From JACCYJ01 sp038198775 (GTDB lineage: Bacteria > Actinomycetota > Actinomycetes > Propionibacteriales > Nocardioidaceae), in contig JBBPZV010000017.1 in the NCBI GenBank assembly GCA_038198775.1, positions 62,001 through 126,000 of the forward strand: a DNA stretch of 64,000 bases, written 5' to 3'. Both the position numbers and the translations under genes were made by a program. This document shows, piece by piece, positions 17,278-26,265 of this stretch. The number at the start of each line of letters is the position of its first letter. Positions within the stretch are counted from its first letter, which is position 1. The notes beneath the pieces are model-generated. The model was given only the letters and a program-made list of their open reading frames with translations, was not told where the DNA came from and searched no databases.

Positions 17278-17451
17278 CGGCTGAGTCACCCTGTGGAACC
17301 AATGCGTGAGGAGTCGGACGCAGCCAGTCATCCGCGGCGTGGAATCCCCTGCCCCCTCTTGCGTTGCGCCGATTTCGGGCGCATATTGACCCGGTTACCT
17401 CCGTTTTGCCCACGCCTTGGCCGGGTCTCCTGCGTTGCGAAAGGTCTCGTC

Positions 17452-17733
17452 ATGACCGAACAACCCTCCCGCCGTAACTTCCTCAAGACTGCTTCACTTG
17501 GCGTTGCCGCAGTCGGCGTCTCCGCCGGAGCTCCGGCCGCCTTCGCGAGCAGCGAACGGCCGTCGAACGGCCAAGAGCCGACGGGGCCGACCCATGACGG
17601 GGCCGTGACGGCGTACATCCGCGACCACCGAACCGGGGAGATATCGGTGCTGGCCGGTGAGCACGAAGTAACCCTGCACGACCGCTTGCTGGCGCAAAGA
17701 CTGGCCAGGATCGCTGCCCGAGCGCAGTCCTAG
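17452..17733 (+). CDS. small Tat-exported protein
   Basis: 93 aa. The N-terminus SRRNFLKTASLGVAAVGVSA is a twin-arginine signal (RRNFLK) with cleavage near AAFASS. The mature part is about 60 residues, with a short VTAYIRDHRTGEISVLAGEHEVTLHD segment. It ends 31 bases before the DUF4331 gene and is very likely in one operon with it. No family was recognised. Its folded export by Tat suggests that it travels with, or anchors, an extracytoplasmic partner. Confidence 0.65.
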   Translation: MTEQPSRRNFLKTASLGVAAVGVSAGAPAAFASSERPSNGQEPTGPTHDGAVTAYIRDHRTGEISVLAGEHEVTLHDRLLAQRLARIAARAQS

Positions 17734-17764
17734 TTCCCGACCCCCTCTCGACAAAGGCCCCCTC

Positions 17765-19198
17765 ATGTCCTCACACAAGGAAGCGCCCGGGATCTCCTTC
17801 GATCCGGCTGCCGACAACACCGACGTCTATGCGTTCGTCCCTGCCAACGACGACGACGACGTCACCCTGATCGCAAACTACCTCCCGTTCGAGACCCCTG
17901 CCGGCGGGCCGAACTTCTACGAGTTCGGCGACGACGTCTTGTACGAGATCCACGTCGACAACGACGGGGACGGGAAGCCAAACATCAGCTACCAGTTCCG
18001 GTTCGACACCGAGTACACGATCCCGGACTCGTTCCTGTACAACGTTGGCCCGATCGACTCCATCGACTCCAAGAACTGGAACCGGCGCCAGTTCGCCACC
18101 GTGACCCGGGTCGACCATGGCGCGAAGCGGCGCACCCACCTGGGCCGCCACCTTCCCCTGCCGCCCTGCAACGTCGGGCCGTTCTCCACCCCGGACTACG
18201 TTCGCCTCGCCGACCAGGGGATTCACCGGCTGACCAGCGACCGGCTGTTCTTCGCCGGCCAGCGTGCCGAGGGGTTCTACGTCGACATCGGCGCGATCTT
18301 CGACCTCGGCGACCTGCGCCCGTTCCAGGACCTGCACATCGGGTCGAACCTTCCCAAGGCCCCGGGCATCAACGGCCTCAAGGCGCTCAACGTCCAGTCG
18401 ATCGCCTTGCAACTGCCGCAGACCGATCTGACCCGAGACGGGTACCGGCCCAAGGATCCGACCGACCCGCGCTCGACGATCGGAGTATGGGCCTCCGCGA
18501 GCCGACAGCGCTCGCGAATGTACGACCGGGACGGCGACGTCGTAAACACCGGGCCGTTCGTGCAGGTCTCCCGGCTGGCCAACCCGCTGTTCAACGAGGT
18601 GCTCATCCCGATCGCAAGGAAGGACTACTGGAACTCCCAGCGGCCTGTGCGGGACAAGCAGTTCGCGAGGTACGTCGCGCACCCGGAACTCTCCCGGCTG
18701 CTGCCCATCCTCTACCCGGGGGTTTTCCCCCATCTGGCGAAGCTGAACGCCTCCGGCAAACCGCGCACCGACCTGCTGGCGATCTTGCTCACCGGCATCC
18801 CACCGGGCATCATTCCCGGCTTCCAGAACTACACCGGCCCGGTCCAGGCAGACCAGCAGCGGCTGAACATGGCCATCCCTCCGACCCGGAACAAGCCGAG
18901 CAACCTCGGGCTCATCGGTGGGGACCCGGCCGGGTTCCCCAACGGCCGCCGGGTTTTCGACGACGTCACGACGATCGAGCTCAGGGCACTGGCCGGCGTC
19001 ACCTATCCGCTCGTCGACCCCAGCTACCAGCCGGACCCGGCAGCCGGGGTTATCACCGAGGGTCTCACGTCGAGCAACACCGACGTCACCGCCGAGAACA
19101 CCGTGCACTACCTGCCCCGGTTCCCCTACCTCGGCACCCCGCACAGCGGCTTCTACAACCCCGAGGACAACGAGCCGGCCCCGGCGCCACCGCGCTGA
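17765..19198 (+). CDS. DUF4331 domain protein
   Basis: 477 aa. SSHKEAPGISFDPAADNTDVYAF at the very N-terminus is the hallmark of DUF4331; YEIHVDNDGDGKPNISYQF, a calcium-loop-like Asp-rich strand, follows. Many DUF4331 proteins are secreted, yet this one has no signal of its own; the upstream Tat protein (31 bases away) could carry it out. Function of the family is unknown. The third gene of the unit starts 17 bases downstream. Confidence 0.85.
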   Translation: MSSHKEAPGISFDPAADNTDVYAFVPANDDDDVTLIANYLPFETPAGGPNFYEFGDDVLYEIHVDNDGDGKPNISYQFRFDTEYTIPDSFLYNVGPIDSIDSKNWNRRQFATVTRVDHGAKRRTHLGRHLPLPPCNVGPFSTPDYVRLADQGIHRLTSDRLFFAGQRAEGFYVDIGAIFDLGDLRPFQDLHIGSNLPKAPGINGLKALNVQSIALQLPQTDLTRDGYRPKDPTDPRSTIGVWASASRQRSRMYDRDGDVVNTGPFVQVSRLANPLFNEVLIPIARKDYWNSQRPVRDKQFARYVAHPELSRLLPILYPGVFPHLAKLNASGKPRTDLLAILLTGIPPGIIPGFQNYTGPVQADQQRLNMAIPPTRNKPSNLGLIGGDPAGFPNGRRVFDDVTTIELRALAGVTYPLVDPSYQPDPAAGVITEGLTSSNTDVTAENTVHYLPRFPYLGTPHSGFYNPEDNEPAPAPPR

Positions 19199-19215
19199 CC
19201 GTCCGACGGAGTGAC

Positions 19216-19530
19216 GTGAGCGAGACGAGCCAGCTGGGACCGAGCCAGGACGGGAGCGTGCTGGTCGACATCGGCGGTGACCGCGGCGCGTTGGTCATCT
19301 CCGCACCTGCCCGGCTCGCAGGTGCGGAGATCGAGATCAGTGGCACGGAAGCGTCGGCGCCTCGCACGCATGTGGCGATCCGAGAGCGACGGGGACAGGG
19401 GCCGACGCGGTATGCCGGGATCTTCTCGTCGCTGACGGCCGGTAGCTACACCGTCTGGGGTCTCGACGCCGAACCCGTGGGAACCGTCGAGATCGTGGGT
19501 GGTGAGATCACGCAGTTCGAGTGGCCCTGA
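19216..19530 (+). CDS. small beta-rich protein, third gene of DUF4331 unit
   Basis: 104 aa. Repeating short strands (LVISAPARLAGAEIEI, THVAIRERRG, YAGIFSSLTAGSYTVWG, GTVEIVGGEITQFEW) look like an Ig-like or CNA-B-like carrier fold, without a signal peptide. GTG 19216 has GGAG seven bases upstream and follows the DUF4331 stop by 17 bases. I do not recognise a named family; a binding partner of the DUF4331 protein is a reasonable guess. Confidence 0.55.
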   Translation: MSETSQLGPSQDGSVLVDIGGDRGALVISAPARLAGAEIEISGTEASAPRTHVAIRERRGQGPTRYAGIFSSLTAGSYTVWGLDAEPVGTVEIVGGEITQFEWP

Positions 19531-19553
19531 GCCGACTGCTCCCCTCCCCCAGC

Positions 19554-20966
19554 TCAGAACAGCAGGGCGCTGGCCGGGTCCTCCAGCATGGCTGCCACGT
19601 CGGCGAGGAACCGCGACCCCTGTGCGCCGTCGACGACCCGGTGGTCGAACGACAGCGCCAGCGTCGTGACGTCTCGGGGCTTCACCCGCCCCCGGACCAC
19701 CCACGGCTGCTTGCGGATCGCGCCCACGGCTAGGATCCCGGTCTCGCCGGGGTTGAGGATCGGGGTTCCCGAGTCCACACCGAACACGCCGACGTTGGTG
19801 ATCGTGAACGTGCCGCCGCTCATCTGTGACGGCTGCGTACGCCCCTCCCGCGCGGTCCCGGTCAGCTCACCCAGTGCTTGCGCCAGCTCGCGCAGCGACA
19901 TCGCGTCGGCGTCCTTGACGTTGGGCACCACCAGTCCGCGCGGCGTGGCGGCGGCGATGCCGAGGTTGACGTAGTGCTTGAGCACGATCTCCTGGGCGTC
20001 CTCGTCCCAGGTGGCGTTGACCTCGGGGGTACGCCGGGTCGCGAGGCACACCGACTTGGCGACCACGAGCAGCGGGGAGACGCGCACCCCGGCAAAGTCC
20101 CGGGATGCGCGCAGCCGGGCGACGAACCGCATCGTGCGGGTGACGTCGAGCGTGACCCACTCGGTGACGTGCGGCGCGGTGAACGCGCTGGACACCATCG
20201 CGTGCGCGGTCACCTTGCGCACGCCCTTGATCGCGATCCGGGTCTCGCGTCCGCCCTGTGGACGGGCGGGCTCAGCCGGCTCCGAGGCGCTTCCGCCGGC
20301 GTGGGCCTCGACGTCGGCACGGGTCACGACCCCGCCCGGACCGCTCGGCGCAACCTCGCCCAGCTCGATCCCGAGGTCCTTGGCCAGCTTGCGCACCGGC
20401 GGCTTGGCCAGCACCCGGGTCGCAGCGGCACCGGGTACCGCAGCGTCCTCCCGTGTGACCGCCGGGGTGACCGGCTCCGCCTCCTCGACCGACACCTCCG
20501 GTGAGTCGAGCTCGGCGGTTCCCATCGCGGTCTGCAGGTTCTGCTGCGCCGCGGCTGCCGCTGCCTCGTCGGGAACCGCGCCACCCTTGCGGGGACGGCG
20601 CTTGGCCTCGGTGGTCCGCGGCCCGTATCCGACGAGCACCGAGGTGCGCCCGCCCGGCGCCGGCCCGCCGATCAGGCCCGGCTCCACCGATCCCTCGTCC
20701 GGCGGCGACTCCACCGCCGAGCCGCCGCTCGACACCGTGATGATCGGCGTTCCCACCGCCACCGTGTCCCCCTCCCCGACCAGCAGCTCGGCCACGATGC
20801 CGGCGAACGGGCACGGCAGCTCCACCAGCGACTTGGCGGTCTCGATCTCGACGATGACGTCGTTGACCTTGACCGCGTCTCCGGTCTTGACCTTCCAGCT
20901 GACGATCTCGGCCTCGGTCAGCCCCTCGCCGACGTCGGGGAGCTTGAACTGCTTGACGTCTGCCAT
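19554..20966 (-). CDS. bkdC: branched-chain 2-oxoacid dehydrogenase E2 (dihydrolipoamide acyltransferase)
   Basis: 470 aa. Lipoyl domain at 1-80 with lipoylated Lys in VEIETAKSLVELPCPF, a long Glu/Pro/Ala linker, a peripheral subunit-binding domain (LAKPPVRKLAKDLGIELGEV, then GPGGVVTRADV), and the catalytic domain ending in LSFDHRVVDGAQGSRFL (active His and Asp). It transfers the acyl group from E1 to CoA. ATG 20966 has AGGAGG just upstream. It is the third gene of an E1alpha-E1beta-E2 operon; no E3 is visible here. Confidence 0.92.
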   Translation of the reverse strand: MADVKQFKLPDVGEGLTEAEIVSWKVKTGDAVKVNDVIVEIETAKSLVELPCPFAGIVAELLVGEGDTVAVGTPIITVSSGGSAVESPPDEGSVEPGLIGGPAPGGRTSVLVGYGPRTTEAKRRPRKGGAVPDEAAAAAAQQNLQTAMGTAELDSPEVSVEEAEPVTPAVTREDAAVPGAAATRVLAKPPVRKLAKDLGIELGEVAPSGPGGVVTRADVEAHAGGSASEPAEPARPQGGRETRIAIKGVRKVTAHAMVSSAFTAPHVTEWVTLDVTRTMRFVARLRASRDFAGVRVSPLLVVAKSVCLATRRTPEVNATWDEDAQEIVLKHYVNLGIAAATPRGLVVPNVKDADAMSLRELAQALGELTGTAREGRTQPSQMSGGTFTITNVGVFGVDSGTPILNPGETGILAVGAIRKQPWVVRGRVKPRDVTTLALSFDHRVVDGAQGSRFLADVAAMLEDPASALLF

Positions 20967-20977
20967 GCCGGACCTCC

Positions 20978-21952
20978 TCAGTACGCCAGCGAGCGGTCGA
21001 CCGCGTCGAGCACCCGGTCGAGGTCGGGCAGGTACTCCTCCTCCACCCGGCTCGGCGGGTACGGCGTGTCGAAGCCGCCGACCCGCAGCACCGGCGCCTC
21101 GAGGGCGTAGAAGCACGACTCACCGATCCGGGCGGCGAGCTCGGCGCCCAGGCCCAGGTTGACCACCGCCTCGTGCACCACGACGGCGTGGCCGGTCTTG
21201 CGGACCGACTCCGCGACCGGCCCCATGTCCAGGGGTGACAGCGTCCGCAGGTCGATCACCTCGAGGCTGCGGCCCTCCTCCTCGGCGGCGATCGCGGCCT
21301 CCAGCACGGTCTTGACCATCGGGCCGTACGCCATCACGGTCGCGTCCGTACCCTCGCGGACGACCCGGGAGGAGTGCAGCGGCACCGGCTCGGCGGACTC
21401 GTCGAGCTCGGCCTTCTCCCAGTAGCGCCGCTTCGGCTCGAAGAACACCACCGGGTCGTCGGAGGCGATCGCCTGCTGGATCATGAAGTAGGCGTCGGCC
21501 GGGTTCGACACCACGACCACCTTGAGGCCAGCGGTGTGCGCGAACTGCGCCTCCGGGCTCTCGGAATGGTGCTCGACCGCCCCGATGCCGCCGCCGAAGG
21601 GGATCCGGACAACGATCGGCATCGGCAGCTTGCCCAGGCTGCGGAAGTGCAGCTTGGCCACCTGGCTCACGATCTGGTCGTACGCGGGGTAGACGAACCC
21701 GTCGAACTGGATCTCGCACACCGGGCGGTAGCCGCGCATCGCCAACCCGACCGCGGTGCCGAGGATGCCGGACTCGGCCAGCGGGGTGTCGATCACGCGC
21801 TCCTCGCCGAAGTCCTTCTGCAACCCGTCGGTGACGCGGAACACGCCGCCGAGCTTGCCGACGTCCTCACCCATGATGAGGACCTTGGGGTCGGACTCCA
21901 TCGCGGCCCGCAGGCCGTTGGTAAGTGCCTTCGCCAGCGTGATCTGTGCCAT
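20978..21952 (-). CDS. bkdB: 2-oxoacid dehydrogenase E1 component, beta subunit
   Basis: 324 aa, the standard length. LTNGLRAAMESDPKVLIMGEDVGKLGGVFRVT opens the transketolase-like pyrimidine-binding domain; FGEERVIDTPLAESGILGTAVGLAMRG and RIPFGGGIGAVEHHSESPEA follow, then the C-terminal domain with VIDLRTLSPLD. It forms the alpha2-beta2 E1 that decarboxylates branched-chain 2-oxoacids. It lies 11 bases before E2 and 2 bases after E1alpha. Confidence 0.92.
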   Translation of the reverse strand: MAQITLAKALTNGLRAAMESDPKVLIMGEDVGKLGGVFRVTDGLQKDFGEERVIDTPLAESGILGTAVGLAMRGYRPVCEIQFDGFVYPAYDQIVSQVAKLHFRSLGKLPMPIVVRIPFGGGIGAVEHHSESPEAQFAHTAGLKVVVVSNPADAYFMIQQAIASDDPVVFFEPKRRYWEKAELDESAEPVPLHSSRVVREGTDATVMAYGPMVKTVLEAAIAAEEEGRSLEVIDLRTLSPLDMGPVAESVRKTGHAVVVHEAVVNLGLGAELAARIGESCFYALEAPVLRVGGFDTPYPPSRVEEEYLPDLDRVLDAVDRSLAY

Positions 21953-21954
21953 CG

Positions 21955-23091
21955 TCAGTGCGCCCCCTCGAAGGAGTTCAGGTACGCGGCGTACTGCTCC
22001 TTCTGCTCGGCGAGCTCTGGTGTCTGCTCGGCGTACACCAGGTCGAAGATGTCGAGCACGCTCGGGTCGGGCATGCTCAGGCAGCCCTCCCGCACGTGCG
22101 CGGCGATTTCATCGGCCTCACGCTCCACGCCGGCGAAGAAGTCGTCGTCAGCGGTGGCGTTGTCCAGGTACGCCTTGACGCGGGCGATCGGGTCCTTGGC
22201 CTGCCACTGGGCGAGCTCGTCGTTGAGCCGGTAGCGGGTGGGGTCGTCGGAGGTGGTGTGCGCGCCCATCCGGTAGGTGTACGCCTCCACGAGGGTCGGG
22301 CCGCTGCCCTCGCGGGCCCGCCGCAGCGCGGCCGACGTGACCGCGTGGCAGGCAAGGACGTCGTTGCCGTCGACCCGGACGCCGGGGAAGCCGAACCCTG
22401 AAGCCCGCAGGTAGAGCGGGATCCGCGTCTGCCGCTCGATCGGTTCGGAGATCGCCCACTGGTTGTTCTGGCAGAAGAACACGACCGGTGCGTTGAACAC
22501 GCTGGCCCAGACGAACGCCTCGTTCACGTCCCCCTGTGCGGTGGCGCCGTCGCCGAAGTAGGCGATGACCGCAGCGTCCCTGCTCTCATCGCCGGAGCCG
22601 ACCACCCCGTCGCGTTGCAGCCCCATCGCGTAGCCGGTGGCGTGGAGCGCCTGGGCGCCGATCACGATCGTGTAGAGGCCGAAACCGCTCTCGCGGGGAT
22701 CCCAGCCGCCCTGGTCGACGCCGCGGAACAGTCCGAGCAGGCGCAGCGGGTCGACACCTCGGCACCAGGCCACCCCGTGTTCGCGGTACGTAGGGAAGGC
22801 GAAGTCCTGCGGCAGCAGCGCCCGACCCGACCCGACCTGCGCCGCCTCCTGGCCGAGGCAGGCGGCCCAGATGCCCAGCTCGCCCTGCCGCTGCAGCGCG
22901 GTGGCCTCGGTGTCGATCCGCCGAGTCAGGACCAGGTCGCGGTAGAGGTCCTTGACTGCCGCCTCGTCCAGGTCGGTGCTGTATTCGGGATGCTCGCGGC
23001 GCTCGCCGTCGGGGGTGAGCAGCTGCACCAGCTCGGGCTCGTCGCCCGTCGATGACGGTCCGAAGACTGTGGCAAGAGCAGGGTCACTCAC
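21955..23091 (-). CDS. bkdA: 2-oxoacid dehydrogenase E1 component, alpha subunit
   Basis: About 378 aa. The thiamine-diphosphate motif GDGATAQGDVNEAFVWASVFNAPVVFFCQNNQWAIS and the downstream SRIGAHTTSDD-like YRMGAHTTSDDPTRYR loop identify it. GTG 23091 is preceded by GAGGAG with a suitable gap, so the longer in-frame extension to 23211 is rejected. First gene of the bkd operon; its product may feed branched fatty acid starters or valine/leucine breakdown. Confidence 0.9.
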   Translation of the reverse strand: MSDPALATVFGPSSTGDEPELVQLLTPDGERREHPEYSTDLDEAAVKDLYRDLVLTRRIDTEATALQRQGELGIWAACLGQEAAQVGSGRALLPQDFAFPTYREHGVAWCRGVDPLRLLGLFRGVDQGGWDPRESGFGLYTIVIGAQALHATGYAMGLQRDGVVGSGDESRDAAVIAYFGDGATAQGDVNEAFVWASVFNAPVVFFCQNNQWAISEPIERQTRIPLYLRASGFGFPGVRVDGNDVLACHAVTSAALRRAREGSGPTLVEAYTYRMGAHTTSDDPTRYRLNDELAQWQAKDPIARVKAYLDNATADDDFFAGVEREADEIAAHVREGCLSMPDPSVLDIFDLVYAEQTPELAEQKEQYAAYLNSFEGAH

Positions 23092-23309
23092 CTGCACTCC
23101 TCTGGCTCGGCGTCGAAGCTCGGTAGCTCCCGCCACGATATCCGTTGCCGCGATTCTCCGGGGACCGGACCGCGCCCGAGCCTGCCCGCGACGTACGCCG
23201 CGGGTCGTCACCGGCTGCGGGCGCTGGGACCAGCGCTCGCGTTGACAAGTCCGAGGGGCGTGGCGGGAGGAGGACGGAAACCCGCCAGAGCAACCGGGTG
23301 GCGGCTGCC

Positions 23310-23315
23310 TACCCT
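23310..23315 (+). promoter_or_regulatory. -10 hexamer TACCCT, leaderless start of EamA transporter
   Basis: TACCCT, seven bases, GTG 23323; no ribosome binding site. The same hexamer and gap occur at the hisC-type gene. Confidence 0.5.
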
Positions 23316-23322
23316 GGCGGTC

Positions 23323-24291
23323 GTGCGCACCCAGGCGATCGCCCGACCACCCGCCCCGACGGTCACCCGCCCGGCGGCGGTGGCGGTCGCGCTGGGCATC
23401 GTCTACGTGGTCTGGGGCTCCACCTACCTTGCTATCGGAGTTGCGGTCGAGACGATGCCGTCGCTGTTGTCGGCGGGCAGCCGGTTCCTGCTCGCCGGAG
23501 CACTGATGGCCACGGTGCTGGCGGCCCGATCAGGATTGCGACGGCTCGCGGTCACCCGAGGCCAGCTGCTCGGCGCCAGCCTGCTCGGCGCGCTGCTCCC
23601 GGCGGCGGGCAACGGCCTGGTCACGGTCGGCGAGGCACACGGCACCCCGACCGGCATCGCGGCGCTGATGGTGGCCTCGGTCCCGCTGTGGGTGGTGGCG
23701 TACCGGCTGCTGTCCGGCGACCGGCCACGGTGGGCCACCACAGGTGGTGTGCTGGTCGGCTTCGGTGGCCTGGCCGGGCTGGTGGCTGCCATCGGCGTGA
23801 CCGGGACGATCCCGCTGTGGCCGACGCTGCTGGTGGCGTTAGCGGCGATGTGCTGGTCGTTCGGCTCGTGGCTGCAGCCCCGGCTGCGGTTGGCGGCCGA
23901 CCCGTTCGTCACCACGGTGTACGAGATGCTCGCCGGTGGGGCAGCGCTGCTGGTGGTGGGCGCCGCGACCGGTGAGCGGATCGACCTGGCGGCGTATTCC
24001 GGCCGATCCTGGCTGGCGTGGGGTTACCTCGTCGTCTTCGGCTCCCTGGTTGCGTTCAGCGCGTACGTCTGGGTGCTGGCCAACGCACCGATCTCGCTGG
24101 TGGCGACGTACGCGTACGTCAACCCGGTGGTCGCGCTGTTCCTCGGTTGGGTCGTGCTGGGCGAGGCGCTCACGGGTTCGGTCCTGGTGGCGACCGCGGT
24201 GATCCTGCTCGGCGTCGCGGTAGTGGTCGGCTCGGAACGTCACCGCCGGCCCCCACCGCCCGCCGACCCGTGCACCGATCCGCACAGCTGA
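23323..24291 (+). CDS. EamA/DMT family transporter
   Basis: 322 aa with ten transmembrane helices in two EamA repeats. ALGIVYVVWGSTYLAI near the start and SLVATYAYVNPVVALFLGWVVLGEALT in helix 9-10 are typical of YedA/RhaT-like exporters of amino acids or other small metabolites. Start GTG 23323 follows a -10-like TACCCT. Substrate unknown. It is divergent from the bkd operon and followed by a hairpin overlapping the stop. Confidence 0.85.
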   Translation: MRTQAIARPPAPTVTRPAAVAVALGIVYVVWGSTYLAIGVAVETMPSLLSAGSRFLLAGALMATVLAARSGLRRLAVTRGQLLGASLLGALLPAAGNGLVTVGEAHGTPTGIAALMVASVPLWVVAYRLLSGDRPRWATTGGVLVGFGGLAGLVAAIGVTGTIPLWPTLLVALAAMCWSFGSWLQPRLRLAADPFVTTVYEMLAGGAALLVVGAATGERIDLAAYSGRSWLAWGYLVVFGSLVAFSAYVWVLANAPISLVATYAYVNPVVALFLGWVVLGEALTGSVLVATAVILLGVAVVVGSERHRRPPPPADPCTDPHS

Positions 24292-24306
24292 ACCCCTTCT
24301 GTGCGG
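24280..24306. terminator. inverted repeat over the EamA stop codon
   Basis: CCGCACAG (24280-24287) and CTGTGCGG (24299-24306) pair perfectly across an 11-base loop at the end of the EamA gene, which converges on an ABC exporter operon. There is no T-run. A terminator or attenuator hairpin is plausible. Confidence 0.4.
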
Positions 24307-24414
24307 TGGCGGTAACGAATCTGCCGACTCGCCGGTCGTGTCGCAGCAGAAACGTCGCCCCCTGCCGGGACCACCCGCCGGCCATCGCGTTCGCTCACCC
24401 GCTCGAGGGCCAGT

Positions 24415-26265
24415 TCAGGCCAGCGAGTCGCGCCAGGCGGAGTGTAGGTCGGCGTAGCGACCAGAGCCGGTCGCCACAAGCTCCGACGGCGGGCCGTCCT
24501 CGACCACCCGGCCGTCCTCGAGCACCAGCACCCGGTCGGCGATCTCGACCGTGGACAGCCGGTGGGCGATGATGATCGCGGTCCGCTCCGCCAGGATCGT
24601 GCGCAGCGCCCGCTGCACCAGCCGTTCGCTGGGGATGTCCAGTGAGCTGGTCGCCTCATCGAGGATGAGCACCGCCGGGTCGGCGAGGAACGCGCGTGCG
24701 AACGCCACCAGCTGCCGTTGGCCGGCCGACAATCGGTCGCCACGGGACTCGACCTGGGTGTCATAACCGTCCGGAAGCGCGGAGATGAAGGCGTCCGCTC
24801 CGATCGCGGCGGCCGCGGCGTGCACCTCGGCGTCCGACGCGCCCGGCCGCCCGAAGCGGATGTTGTCCGCGATGGACCCGGCGAACAGGAAGTTCTCCTG
24901 GGTCACCATGACGACCGCCCGGCGCAGGTCGGTGTCCGAGACCTCCCTCAGGTCGACCCCGTCCAGCAGCACCAGACCGCCCAGCGGGTCGTAGAACCGC
25001 GAGACGAGCTTGACGATCGTGGTCTTGCCGGCCCCGGTGGCACCGACCAGGGCAAGGGTCTGGCCGGCCGGTACCACGAGGTCCAGGTCGGCCAGCACCG
25101 GCCGATCGGCGGCGTACGCGAAGTTGACCCCCTCGAGGCGCACCTCGCCCTGGGCTGCGGGCAACCGGACCGGTTGCTCCGGTTGGGCGACGTCGGGATC
25201 CTCCTCCAACACCCCCGAGATCTTCTCCAGCGCCGCGCTGGCGGACTGGAACGAGTTGTAGAACTGGCTGATCTCCTGCATCGGCTCGAAGAACTGCCTC
25301 AGGTAGATCAGGAACGCCGCCAGGACGCCGATCGTCACGGCCCCGTGGAACGCCCGGTACGCGCCGTAGAGCAGCACCGCGGCGATGGTGACGTTGCCGA
25401 TCAGCTTGATGCCGGGCATGAAGAGCCCGACAAGCCGGAACGCCCGCTCGTTGGCGGCGCGGTAGTCGTCGTTGACGGCCTCGAAGATCTCCTCGTTGCG
25501 CGGCTCCCTGCGAAATGCCTGGACCGCACGGATGCCGGTCATCGACTCGACGAAGTGGACGATGACGACCGCGACGGTCTCCCGGGTACGCCGGTAGGTG
25601 AGCCCCGACTCGCGCCGGAACCAGTTCGTCAACCAGGTCAGCAGCGGGAACGAGGCCAGGGCCACCAGGCCCAGGCGCAGGTCGAGGACCAGCAGCAACA
25701 CCGCCGTGCCGATCATGGTGAGCGCCGCGGTGACCAGCCCGTCGAAGCCGGTGTCCAGCATCTCCTCGATCGCGTCGATGTCCGAGGTCGACCGGGCGAT
25801 CACCCGCCCGGAGGTGTAGCGGTCGTGGAAGGCCGTGGACAGCCGCTGGAAGTGGCGGAAGAGGCGGCGCCGCAGCTCCAGCAGCACCTGCTGTCCGAGC
25901 CGGCCGCTGACGAAGAGGAAAACCTGCCGGAACACCGCCTGGATGACCACCATCGCCAAGACGATCGCGACGATCGTCACCAGCGTGCCGTTTCCCTGCC
26001 CGGCCCGCATCGGCGGGATGCCCCGGTCGATTCCCTCCTTGACGAGGTAGGGGATCGCCAGTCGGGACCCGTTCTCGACCAGCACGACGAGCCCGAGCAG
26101 CCCCAGCATCCGGCGGTGGGGGCGCAGCAACGAGCCGAGCAGCCGGCGGGAGCGGTCCCGCAGCAGCAGCGAGACCCGGTCGGGGATCTCGTTCCGGTTC
26201 TCGGCGGCGACGCCCCGCCAGTCGGCACGGCTCTCGTCAGGAGTCGGCGGCGCGGTGGTTGTCAC
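24415..26265 (-). CDS. ABC exporter subunit with canonical ATPase site
   Basis: 616 aa, one six-helix transmembrane domain fused to one nucleotide-binding domain. Walker A LVGATGAGKTT, signature LSAGQRQLVAFARAFL and Walker B VLILDEATSSLD with catalytic Glu, then the IIIAHRLSTVEIADRVLVLEDG H-loop. GTG 26265 overlaps the stop of the partner gene (GTGA). The two proteins form a heterodimeric type IV exporter (drug or lipid efflux, TmrAB/EfrCD type). No substrate is evident. Confidence 0.9.
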   Translation of the reverse strand: MTTTAPPTPDESRADWRGVAAENRNEIPDRVSLLLRDRSRRLLGSLLRPHRRMLGLLGLVVLVENGSRLAIPYLVKEGIDRGIPPMRAGQGNGTLVTIVAIVLAMVVIQAVFRQVFLFVSGRLGQQVLLELRRRLFRHFQRLSTAFHDRYTSGRVIARSTSDIDAIEEMLDTGFDGLVTAALTMIGTAVLLLVLDLRLGLVALASFPLLTWLTNWFRRESGLTYRRTRETVAVVIVHFVESMTGIRAVQAFRREPRNEEIFEAVNDDYRAANERAFRLVGLFMPGIKLIGNVTIAAVLLYGAYRAFHGAVTIGVLAAFLIYLRQFFEPMQEISQFYNSFQSASAALEKISGVLEEDPDVAQPEQPVRLPAAQGEVRLEGVNFAYAADRPVLADLDLVVPAGQTLALVGATGAGKTTIVKLVSRFYDPLGGLVLLDGVDLREVSDTDLRRAVVMVTQENFLFAGSIADNIRFGRPGASDAEVHAAAAAIGADAFISALPDGYDTQVESRGDRLSAGQRQLVAFARAFLADPAVLILDEATSSLDIPSERLVQRALRTILAERTAIIIAHRLSTVEIADRVLVLEDGRVVEDGPPSELVATGSGRYADLHSAWRDSLA

